A DNA stretch of 64,000 nt from assembly GCA_013397455.1 (NCBI GenBank), contig VYZB01000280.1, positions 804,935 to 868,934 of the forward strand. Direction: 5' to 3'. The DNA is from Crotophaga sulcirostris (taxonomy: Eukaryota > Chordata > Aves > Cuculiformes > Crotophagidae). The position numbers and the translations under genes are program-made. The notes below the pieces were generated by a model. The model worked only from the letters and a program-made list of their open reading frames with translations, ran no database searches and was not told the DNA's origin. Within the stretch, counting starts at the first letter, position 1, and the number at the start of each line of letters is the position of its first letter. Of this stretch, positions 11,050 to 20,574 are shown in pieces.

Positions 11050-14000
11050 GTGGCCCACAAAATGTCAGTCCAGACTGTGATACCTGGATATAACTGACAT
11101 TATTTTTTTCATTATTTTTCCTTTTTCTGCAGTGTGTATGTCATTCAGTGTCACAGCCAGCCAGTTTCACAGTTTCAGTTCCAATTGCCATTTAACCATC
11201 AGTAGAGAAGCTGTGGGGTTTTTTAGTGTTGCATTTTAGAAGTAAATAATATTAACCCTTAACATGACAGTTAAAGGAAAAATAGGGGCAGGCAATCTTT
11301 TCTCCTGCCTCTTTTCTGAATTGTTCTGTGTCTCTTCAAATGCCCTTTGGGTGACTTGCATGAATTAAAAATCCCAACTGAAAACACGTTATCAGGCAGG
11401 AAGTGTGTACGAGTGGAAAAATACTAAAACCGATCAGGTCCTTTTGTGGAATTGTTTCAGAGGTTTGGGAAGAGAACTAGCTTCTCTGCTCACATAGACA
11501 GAGACATTTTATCTTTTTGTTTTTTCCTTGGTGCTTAGGATGACAAGAGGAGATGGGGAAAAATGATTTATAGAATCTAACCTCTTTCTGTTCTTTTGAG
11601 TTGCACAATCCATGTTTGATATGGATGCCTCAGAATGTCGACTCTGTCTACAACACAAGCCAGAAGACTTTTTCTAAAACCTTATAACAAGTGCAAAAGC
11701 CTTTAGCTTTGGCAGCTTTTACTTTTCTGTATTAATAATGTGCCAGGAGAAGAGAGCAGAAGAGAAAGCACCAGTATCTCAGGACTGTCAAGAGCAGCAA
11801 ATTAGGGGAAAGCATCCAGTTGTTGATCACATCAAAGGAAAGTAAAATTAGATAAACCCCATCTTATCCCAGTGGAGTTGGGGTGGGGGCAGGAAAACCT
11901 GAAACCTAATCCAGTGATAGGAGAGTATGGACAAAACTCAGCGTTCAGATACATGAAAGATTTTTTTTTTTTTTCAGTAACTCGGAGCACCTCTTCAAAG
12001 TTTTATCTTAACATGCACTTTTCTTACAAGAAGAGTTCTCTAACTTCAGGTCAACTGGGGACCAGATTGTATTTATAGCACCTTATGGTAATAGAGTTAG
12101 GTGGCGGTTGTAATTTATTTGTGGACCACACAAAATTGTTGTGTAAGCTGCCAGCTGTGGAGCCTTATCCTAATCTTATGGTCCAATTGCCACAAATATT
12201 ATCTACCTCTGAAGCATGCTATTGCTAAACATAATTTTCTCTTGAGCACCTTTCTTGCTGTCTTTTTATGCTTTACTGTATTTGAGTGTGCCTGTGCAGG
12301 AAATTTATGTACTAATGTATGGTCTGTTTTTCTGGTGAGGAACAGGTCTGTAAACTCATGATGTGATCTTGATTGATTTTATTTGAGGAGTCTTCTTTGA
12401 GGATAGGTGTTTCTTGGTCTGCTTCTGCCAGTAAGTAAAGTCACTGTTTGCTGGTGTGGTTCAGCACAAGTGATGCCAGAATGGTAGCTTATCAATGCTA
12501 AATTCACAGCTTTGTAATAAATACGTCCTTTTACAGTCCAAATTTTCATTTTAAAAGCACTTTAACGCTTTTTAGTGAACCCTGATGATTTTAAGGCTTT
12601 TGAATATTATTGTGTAACCAGTTAAGTGCCTAGGTCTTGCCTTTGCTTCCTTAATAGCTCTACCTCAGACTGTTGTTATGTTGCAACAGTTGTGCCTTTC
12701 TCCCATGGCAATTTGAAGTGTGGCCATTTAACCTTAGAATGACTCTACGTGGTAAATGTAAGAAAATCTCTCTCCTGTCCTAGTGTAGTACAGTTATTTT
12801 TACTGCATTGTACATTCAACACAGCAGTATCTGTCTTCAGTTTCTTTACCTGTACCAAGTCCTTAGTGCTTGGTTCAACCTTTACTATCTTGGCTGAATT
12901 CTGTAGAACTATACCAGCTTGGTTAAACTGTACCATCTCAGTTGAACTGTACAGTGTTTGGCATCATCAGACAGACTTTTTACTATGTTCCTGCAAAATC
13001 ATATCGGTGGTGGTTTTGCCAGAGAATGGTTCCAGAATAATTTTGGTAGGGATATCTATAGTTCTGGCTATAGGAAAAGAATTCTTTACTTTCTGCCTGA
13101 GTGTACTTGATCTACTAATTAAGTTTGATGTTTTCATTTGATCTAGTAATTGCTAAGCTTGAGGGTTTCATTCAGTGGTGTTCCTGCAACCACTATTCTG
13201 AGGAGGACCTGGTAGAAAGACGGCAGTGATTCAGCACTGGCACATATCTTGTTGATCTTTCAGATTTTTGCTACTCGTTATTAGCAGTTAAGATGAATTT
13301 ATATTATTTTTTCCTTTATGTTTCAAAATACAGGTAATTAAGTTAGTTATCGGTAGCATGCTTGCATCAAAATATTTAAAACTACTACTGCCTTATAAAT
13401 ACTGAGTAAGGTACAGTACAGAGAACTGAAACAAGCTCTGTCAGATGAGTGAAAAGCCGCCCATTTGCTTTATTCATGAAGGAAAACTGTTGGGAGTATA
13501 AAGGGAAGAGCCTGGTTAATTTGGATTAGTTTGAATTGTGAGCTAAAAACATGCACGAAAATTTAACGTGCTTAAAGTTGCAAGTTAGGACAGCACCTCT
13601 GAATTAGTATATAATCTCTTATATAAAAGGCAGAGTTTTCTTGGGGCTATCAGCTTAAGTTCTTAAAACCAAGCAAACCATCTGCCCTCTCATATATGAA
13701 TGGGTTTTTAAAAAAGCTTCATGAAGTTGCTTAAAGCTTTTTAGTTGCCTTGATAATTTTCACCAAGTTTTTGTGTACATGTCATCCACTGAGGCTTGTT
13801 TCAGTAGTTAAGAGAGCTTTCCTAGCATGTACAAATAGAAAATACACATTTTGTTCTTAGGGAACTACTGTGGTGTGAGTGTTTAATCTTCAGATGTTTC
13901 ATAATGCTGTAGCATGCTCATGCCCAATTAAGTTCTCATGGATTAGGTTTGCTCCACTGAACCAGTTTTCTTCATAGTTGTGTGAATCTTGAATTTTAAT

Positions 14001-14196
14001 GCGCTCATCACCATTCATCCATCAGACATGATGTTGCATATTCTGTTTTCAATGATCTTTTAAAAATTCTCAGAGGTTTACTTGTTTTTTTAAAAGTATT
14101 GTCATAGAACTTCTGTTAGAGAATAAATGTATTATCCTGTCATAGAGTTAATAAACTATACTCCATACATATTTGGATAAAATTACATCTGAATAT

Positions 14197-14238
14197 GTAA
14201 ATTAAGTAATAAAATTAAGTAAATAAAATTAAGTAATT
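14197..14238. repeat. Short AT-rich tandem repeat
   Basis: Three imperfect tandem copies of an A-rich unit of about 14 bp containing AAATTAAGTAA. It lies in the putative CA5A 3' UTR. Confidence 0.75.
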
Positions 14239-15621
14239 TCAGTTTCAGCACTGATAGTTTCAAGTATCTGGAAATAGGGTCGACACAGAAAAAAATAACT
14301 CTACAGTACAAAAATAAACTTTACAGGGATTTTCTGTTACAGTTCTTTTGCTGTTTTTTTGAATCTTGCGTTTACATATTAGTGTTTTAGCATCTCTGGT
14401 TAAGGTAGACAGTATCTCAGTTGCAGGGTGGATTGTTGTTGAAATTAGCAGGCGAGAAATCAACAGAAAGGCTTTGGGTTTTTTCTTTTTTTTTTTTTTA
14501 ACCTTTATGTTACAGTAACTGTAGTGGCCTTGCAAAAGCTAACTGCAAGAAAATTTATTCTGTCTATCTGCACATGTATGTAAATCAGGAGATGGGACAT
14601 AATTCTTTGCCTTGTTCTCTCAGTTGTGTGAGTGGAAAAACGATTCGATTGTTGGACTTGAGTTAATATTTGTAATGATTTTGTGCTACTAGGTTAAATT
14701 CTGCTTGAAAGGTGTCTGCACAAGACTCTTTAGGCTCTTCTAGATTGTACAACACAAAGGGTTAAAGCACACATTTGTATTTGTTTGTGCATAGTGGACA
14801 CATTTTTGTTATTTAATGCTGTACTGAGAGACATTCCTGGGGCAATGAGTACTAGGAATTAGACCGTTGTAGAAATAATTTTGAGGACGGGTTATTTTAA
14901 AGGGAATAGAAGGTTTTTGAGCATACATCTGCAACTGTGTTGGTCTGACTTCCAGCTGCCTTGTAGTATTTTTATTAGATATCACTTTTATCAGGAACCT
15001 TGTTCTTGGTGACTTCATAGTTGGAACGACTTCATTTGGTATTTGAATATTTGATCCACTTTCCTACATTCCAGAACTTTCACACCAATGCACTTTAGGT
15101 GTGCAACATCACATATAGCTGACCAGTCTTTTGTTGTCTGTGCTCATGAGTGGCTTGTGTTGGTATTTTTATCAGAAGTCTGACAGGACTTTATCTTTTC
15201 ACTTTGAAAGCTATAGAAACAGAGATTGCTTTGATCTCATGATAATCTATGCTTTAAAGTACTGGACTTCTACACTGCTTACTTTTGAGGAAGGATCCCT
15301 TTTTCTGCTCAGCTTATATTCACTAGTATTTGCTTTAAAATTTGAGTGTCTTGATTTTGAATATCTTAACTTGTATTTCTTGACGTATATTTGCTCTTTT
15401 CTTTGTGCACCTTGTTTTCGTTGCAGTTATATTTTGTATTTTAATGTATGTTATCTGCCTAATCGTAATTTACTGAAATAATTGCCTTTGCGCACAGCAT
15501 ACATAACAGGGAATACCTTTTTTTCTCCTAGGATGGAGGTCTTTTTCATAATTTTTTAACCTGATGTAGAGAAACTTCTAGCTGCTGTATTTTAAACTGT
15601 TACATTAGTGTGCAACTGTGC

Positions 15622-15627
15622 AATAAA
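15622..15627 (+). terminator. CA5A: Candidate CA5A poly(A) signal
   Basis: A canonical AATAAA is followed about 17–35 bases later by TGTGTCTGTTCC and more T/G-rich sequence, the arrangement expected of a cleavage site with a downstream GU-rich element. Closer signals exist at 12516, 14122 and 14150. Confidence 0.45.
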
Positions 15628-16688
15628 GAAACACAGAGAAACCTGTGTCTGTTCCTCATTGTGTAATTAAGCTCTCCAAGTTAAAAAGTAGATTTTTCTG
15701 TCTAGAAAATAATACAGTTTCTCCTTGAGAATGAACCCGTTCATTGAGTGGAGTCTAATCAGATGTCGGATGTTCTGTGATACTGAAAAACTATGAAAGA
15801 CTCTGCTGAACTGTATTATAATTGTAATGAAAGAACAACGACCTCTCTGTTGGCTCTGTACTGATGGAAGGACATGTAATTATTTGTTACATTCAGCCAG
15901 ACACAACAGGCCATCTAAACTGAGATTTCAAATTTTGAGGATCGTTGCTAAACTACTTCATGTGACTGGTCATGAAACTTGACCTGTCAACTAGGCTCCT
16001 TTTTGCGTTGTCTAACTGGTCTTGATAAAACTGGACACTGACCTGATGTGTGGTGTAACTCTCAGGATTTTCACATTTAGTGGTTGTGGCTATGAAAATC
16101 TTCTCAAATAACGCCCCCAAACCCTTTTAGTAAAATAAATTACTTTTATCAATAAAAATTGGCTAATCAGGTGAAAGAAGCATTACTTTCTCTGTCTCCC
16201 AGCTTAGCCATGCTTAGTCTGGAGATCATATAGATACGTTTTGCATAGCTGATTTCGTTCAAACAAGTTTCCAGTCCTTTTGATGGGAAAGTAGGAGATT
16301 ATGTTCCTGGTTAAGGAATTTCCCCCCTCGCCTCTTCCCCCGATAATTGTAGGCAATAGTTTCACATATAAGCCTTGCCAAATCTTGCTATTTGGTGCTC
16401 TTTGTGGTAGGCAACCCATTTCAGCATGAGGAAAGAGTGACACGGGTTGAGTTAGGTCAGCTCCACTATTATTACTATTTAAAGGTTCTAGAAGCCACCA
16501 CCACTTCCATTTACCCAACAAAAAAAGCTTATAAGCTCTTGTTTTAGGATAGCTGAGGTGTTTCCTAAAGAAATGGCTTATTTGGTTCTAGCAGGTTGTC
16601 TTATTTTGATCGAGGCAGCTTTCCTGATAAATGATTAAGAACATTCACATTACTTCTAACAAATGGCCAATTTACTTCTGATATTGGT

Positions 16689-16715
16689 AATTATTTGTCT
16701 TTCTGACAAATAATT
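16689..16715. repeat. Perfect 11-bp inverted repeat, 5-nt loop
   Basis: Arms at 16689–16699 (AATTATTTGTC) and 16705–16715 (GACAAATAATT) are exact reverse complements with a TTTCT loop. AT-rich, so a weak hairpin. It lies about 1 kb past the best CA5A poly(A) signal. Confidence 0.8.
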
Positions 16716-19108
16716 TTTCTGTCTGTCTTTTTGATGTGACAAACTTGAAGTGCCTGAGTATTAGCATATGGAGAACTGATTGTATAATCAAATAGTCTTC
16801 AAAGATTCTGCGGAATAACTTGGGGGCCTGAAGAGAGTTAATGTTCATTGTCTGAACTGATAATAATACTTAGCATTTGTGAAGTGCTTTGAAGATATAA
16901 AGTACTGTATGAACACACCCTAACACCATGACTGTCAAGCAGGTATTTCCTCAGCAACACAAATGGAGGAACAGTTGCAGAATTAACTCAGATTGATTAA
17001 TTTGCAAGACAGTCAAGTATGTGGTTGACCTTAAATAGGAAGTTCAGTGGCTGCTACTCCACTGCTTCTTGATCCCAGGGTTTCCCAATGGAAATGTCAA
17101 AACTGAGACTGGAGTCTGCAAATTCTTAGATGTCAGTCCATTAAGAAATTCCATTTTGGAAGAATTGGGTGCAGAGAGAAAAAGATAATGTAGTCTGGTT
17201 ATTTTGAAAGTTAATAGAGATTTTTGTGAATGAGGGTTAACAGCAGGTGTAAAATGCCAGTCATCAAGCAGGTAGTTTATTTACCTTAAGGTAAGAGCTT
17301 AGTATAGAGCACTGGTGAAGGAAATCCATTGGGGAATTATTTTGTTCACTCAACTATACAACTGAGTCTGAGCATTCAACTGAAAATATCTGAAGCTTAA
17401 GTCTTATTACAGTTCCAATCCTGTCTGCTGGATCCTGATGTAATAAGTGCAACAGAGACGGTCCCTTGTGTTGTAAGTACCTGGTTTTTTCTGATTTTAT
17501 GGTCCTGTGAACATTTTGCTTACGATAGAGTATGAAATACAGAAACAGGAAAATGTTGGTAAATCCAACTGAGAAATAATTGGTTTGGATTACAGCCATG
17601 CAGCCTCTGTGATGGTGCTGGTGTTAAGCTAGAAAGCTAAAGAATGGCTCTTGGGGTTTCAGGAAAATTGTGTGATAAATATGTTTTGCTTTTTTTTTTT
17701 TAATTAATTTTCATAGTCTTTGCAGTCTCTTCAGGAGCCCGTTTCTCTTTGAAAACCAGAAAAACATGCTCAATGCAAAGGTAATTTTTGTCTAAGCTTT
17801 CTTCCTAAATATGGATGCTTATATAAATCGAGAAACGACGAACAGCGTTTTCTGCCTCTGAGCTGTTGTGTCTGACAGCCACTGGGTGTCAGGTTCTGAT
17901 CAGCGCTTCAAGGGGCTGCTCAGGATTCCTGAAACGGCTGGAAGTTCTCATTATGCCAGTTACCAGTGTGAGGGCCCTGAAAATGTTACCGAATGTTATC
18001 CCTTTCCCTAGAACACAGATCTCGCCTTTCTCTGAGGTACCTTAAGGACAACCTCCTGACCCGCTCTACTGCCTTGTACTGAAGATGTCTGAACCTTGCA
18101 AGGAGGAGGATGGTCCTAGCAGGATGGACACTGACGTTCGGTTTCAGAGCTTGGGTACGACTTCTTGTGCATCACCAGCTAACCACTTGCTGAGAAACAG
18201 CTCCTCAAAGGTACTGCTTCTACCTCTCAATGGGCTTGGCTGTGGGTGAGAATCGGGGCTTCTGTCTCTGAACTCACCCCACAAGGTCACAAAAGAATCT
18301 GAATTTGCTAAAGAACTGCCTTCTTAGGCGCTGTTGTGAAGTCTCTTTGGATGCAAAACCTATGCCTGCTATTGATTGCTTTGCCTGTGTGCTTGCCAGT
18401 TTTTTTGGTGTTTTTTTTCTTTTCTGTTTTTTAACAAGTCTTTTTGGCAATCCTGGTGTCAGAAATGATGGGCAGATTTCTGCAGTGCCTCTGCAGAAGT
18501 GCAGGCAATGCAGCAAGGGGGCCTTGGCCTGTGCCAGTGTGAATATGTCAAACAGAAGTGTACGGTAAGCACACTGAAATTGGATGGGACTGTGGGGGGA
18601 ATGTGGGGGCACAGGTTTTGCAGAATGTTAAGTTTACACACACACACAGACTTATTCTCCTCCAGTTTGGGCAGGAAAATGAATGGTGACAACTGTCCCT
18701 CCGGGCAGCTGGTAGCAAGGAGCCACCCTGTACCCAAGGGCCAGGGGGGCCACTTTAATCCCTCTGTTCCTCCTCTTTGGTCCCTTGGGACTGTGATAAC
18801 TTTTTTTTGTTAACCTGGCCAGTGGACTACAAAGTTGTAAGTTGACTTGAGGTTAAATAAATACAGTATTACCTTATTATGAACAGAAAGCAAGGTGGGA
18901 GACTGGAGGGAAAATACTGCTATGAAGAAATAGCTGGAGGTTCCTACATTTAAATTAATTCGTTAAACTGAAGGTGGAAGGCCTCAGGTGTGTTGAAAAC
19001 AAGACTCACACAGGTGTCTGTACTGCGATTGCAAACAAGCCACGGCGCAGAGCCTGACAATATTCCAGAAGCATTTGGCCAGTACCCTCAGACACATGGT
19101 ATGAATGT

Positions 19109-19193
19109 TGGGGTTGTCCTGTGCAGAGACAGGAGTTGGACTGGATGATCCTTGTGGGTCCCTTCCAACTCAGGACGTTCTATGATTCTACAA
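19109..19193 (+). mobile_element. CR1 3' tail fragment
   Basis: About 85 bp matching the extreme 3' end of CR1 (GAGTTGGACTGGATGATCCT, CTTCCAACTCAGGACGTTC, then TATGATTCTA). The diagnostic bases differ from the CR1 copy at 19377–19600, so the two probably come from different subfamilies. Confidence 0.9.
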
Positions 19194-19210
19194 GCCTTAG
19201 AGATACCCCT

Positions 19211-19376
19211 GAACTTAACCTCCTTTTAATTTCCACTAACTTTTCCTGGTTTAATACCTGCTGTCCCCCACCGCATTGTTTTTCTGATTTGAGGAGTGCA
19301 GCTACGGGCCATAGACAAAATGCCTTTCTTAAATTTTCCTTGAAAATGATGTATTTGTTATTAAACCATTATAAAA
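19211..19376. repeat. Direct duplication, copy 1
   Basis: Aligns with 19601–19755 in the same orientation. Shared blocks include CTAACTTTTCCTG, then TTTTTCTGATTTGAGGA, then TGAAAAT and a TTATTAA-containing end. The copies are clearly diverged, with small indels. A TATAAAAG lies at 19370–19377 in this copy. Confidence 0.8.
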
Positions 19377-19600
19377 GAAGATTTAGATTAGACATTCGGA
19401 AGAAATTGTTTACTGTGAGAGTAGTGAGGCCCTGGCACAGGTTGCCCAGGAAAGCTGTGGCTGCCCCCTCCCTGGAGGTGTTCAAGGCCAGGTTGGATGG
19501 GTCTTTGAGCTACCTGATCAAGGTGTCCCTGCCCATGGCAGGGGGGTTGGAACTGGACGGGCTTTAAGGTCCCTTCCAACCCAAACTGTTCCATGATTCT
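19377..19600 (+). mobile_element. CR1 LINE 3' end between duplication copies
   Basis: About 225 bp of CR1 3' sequence, from the AGATTTAGATTAGACATT block through GAGGTGTTCAAGGCCAGG to CCCTTCCAACCCAAACTGTT and CCATGATTCT. It lies exactly between the two copies of a direct duplication. Confidence 0.93.
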
Positions 19601-19755
19601 GACTTAACTTCCCGCTAACTTTTCCTGTTTTAACACCTGCCGTCCCTCACCCCATAATATTTTTCTGATTTGAGGAATGCATCAACAGCGGCAGCAGACT
19701 TTTAATTTTTCCCTGAAAATTACGCATTTGGTATTAATAAACCAATACAAAAATC
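19601..19755. repeat. Direct duplication, copy 2
   Basis: Second copy of the segment at 19211–19376. It begins right after a CR1 tail, as copy 1 nearly does. Its 3' end contributes the first CCAAT box (19742–19746) of the likely SLC7A5 promoter; the aligned place in copy 1 reads CCATT. Confidence 0.8.
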
Positions 19756-19772
19756 CAAATCCAATCGGATTG
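19742..19772 (+). promoter_or_regulatory. SLC7A5: Paired CCAAT boxes, SLC7A5 proximal promoter
   Basis: CCAAT occurs at 19742–19746 and again at 19761–19765 in the context ATCCAATCGG, a good NF-Y-type site. They lie about 220–240 bp upstream of the SLC7A5 start codon, at the upstream edge of the CpG island. Binding is inferred from the motif only. Confidence 0.5.
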
Positions 19773-19811
19773 CCCGCTCTGGGAAAGAGGTTTGCGGGCG
19801 GGAAAGCCCCA

Positions 19812-19892
19812 GGGTCTGGGTGTGGGCCTGGGCCTGGGCCCGGGTCCTCCTCCTCCTCTCCCTCCTCCTCCTCCTCCTCCCCCTCCCCCGGA
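19812..19892 (+). promoter_or_regulatory. SLC7A5: G-run tract and polypyrimidine tract in promoter/5' UTR
   Basis: Six GGG runs separated by three-base loops lie at 19812–19844, a strong G-quadruplex pattern on the + (coding) strand. They are followed directly by a nearly pure CCT-rich tract at 19845–19892. Both lie 90–170 bp before the ATG. If transcribed, they would be in the 5' UTR. Confidence 0.7.
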
Positions 19893-19982
19893 AAGGCGGC
19901 CCCTGCCGAAAGCGGGAGGCGCTCTCCGCCCAGCGCCGGGACAAAAGGGGCGGCTGCATGGTGGCCTCGGCGCGGCTCCACC

Positions 19983-20574
19983 ATGTCGGATGGCAGCAGC
20001 AGCACCACCGCGGTGAAGAAGAGGAGCCCGGCGGGCTCAGCCTCCTCGCTGGCGCGCGATGGCGGCGGGGAGGAGGAGGAGAAGCAGGCGCTGGAGAAGA
20101 TGCTGGAGGGGGCGCAGGAGAACGGCTGCGCCCGCTCCCCTTCGGTGTGCGGCTCCGCGGAGGGGGTGACCCTGCAGCGCTCCATCACGCTGCTCAACGG
20201 CGTGGCCATCATCGTGGGCACCATCATCGGCTCCGGCATCTTCGTGACCCCCACGGGCGTGCTGCGGGAGGCCGGCTCGCCGGGGCTGTCGCTGGTGGTG
20301 TGGGCGGTGTGCGGCGCCTTCTCCATCGTGGGCGCCCTCTGCTACGCTGAGCTGGGCACCACCATCACCAAGTCTGGCGGGGACTACGCCTACATGCTGG
20401 AGGTGTACGGCTCCCTGCCCGCCTTCCTCAAGCTCTGGATAGAGCTGCTCATCATCCGGCCCTCCTCGCAGTACATCGTGGCTCTGGTCTTTGCCACCTA
20501 CCTGCTGAAGCCCATCTTCCCCACCTGCCCGGTGCCTGATGATGCCGCCAAGCTGGTGGCCTGTCTCTGTGTCT
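19983..20574 (+). CDS. SLC7A5: SLC7A5 exon 1 (N-terminus to TM4 region)
   Basis: Residues 1–197 plus one base; donor GTAAGT at 20575. It holds a Ser-, Gly- and Glu-rich cytosolic N-terminus (residues 1–60), GEGVTL-like entry to TM1, the GSG motif at 83–85, [20 protein letters not shown], and Cys182 that links CD98hc. A CR1 element begins about 70 bp after the donor. Confidence 0.95.

Larger units (their letters stand above)
11050..15645 (+). other. CA5A: Putative long CA5A 3' UTR
   Basis: About 4.6 kb after the stop are T-rich, repeat-poor and without convincing ORFs. Candidate poly(A) signals lie at 12516–12521, 14122–14127, 14150–14155 and 15622–15627. The last is the best: AATAAA is followed after about 17 bases by a GT-rich stretch. 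Use of any one of these sites is inferred and has not been shown. Confidence 0.4.
15646..19600. other. Intergenic spacer between CA5A and SLC7A5
   Basis: Mostly unique sequence. It holds an 11-bp perfect hairpin at 16689–16715, a possible ancient SINE tail near 16858–16910, a short CA repeat at 18635–18650, a CR1 tail at 19109–19193, one copy of a direct duplication at 19211–19376 and a second CR1 at 19377–19600. No gene was recognised. Confidence 0.7.

Noticed and set aside
12830..12960. Loose repeats of a TTGGYTGAA...GTACC pattern
   Set aside because: Units are too diverged and irregular in spacing to call a tandem repeat.
19676..19684. ATF4/CARE-like element (minus strand TGATGCATT) near the SLC7A5 promoter
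   Set aside because: LAT1 is known to respond to ATF4, but this site has a mismatch in the core and one short motif is weak evidence.
19682..20326. 214-codon minus-strand ORF opposite SLC7A5 exon 1
   Set aside because: A shadow of a GC-rich exon; the true coding frame is on the plus strand and matches LAT1.
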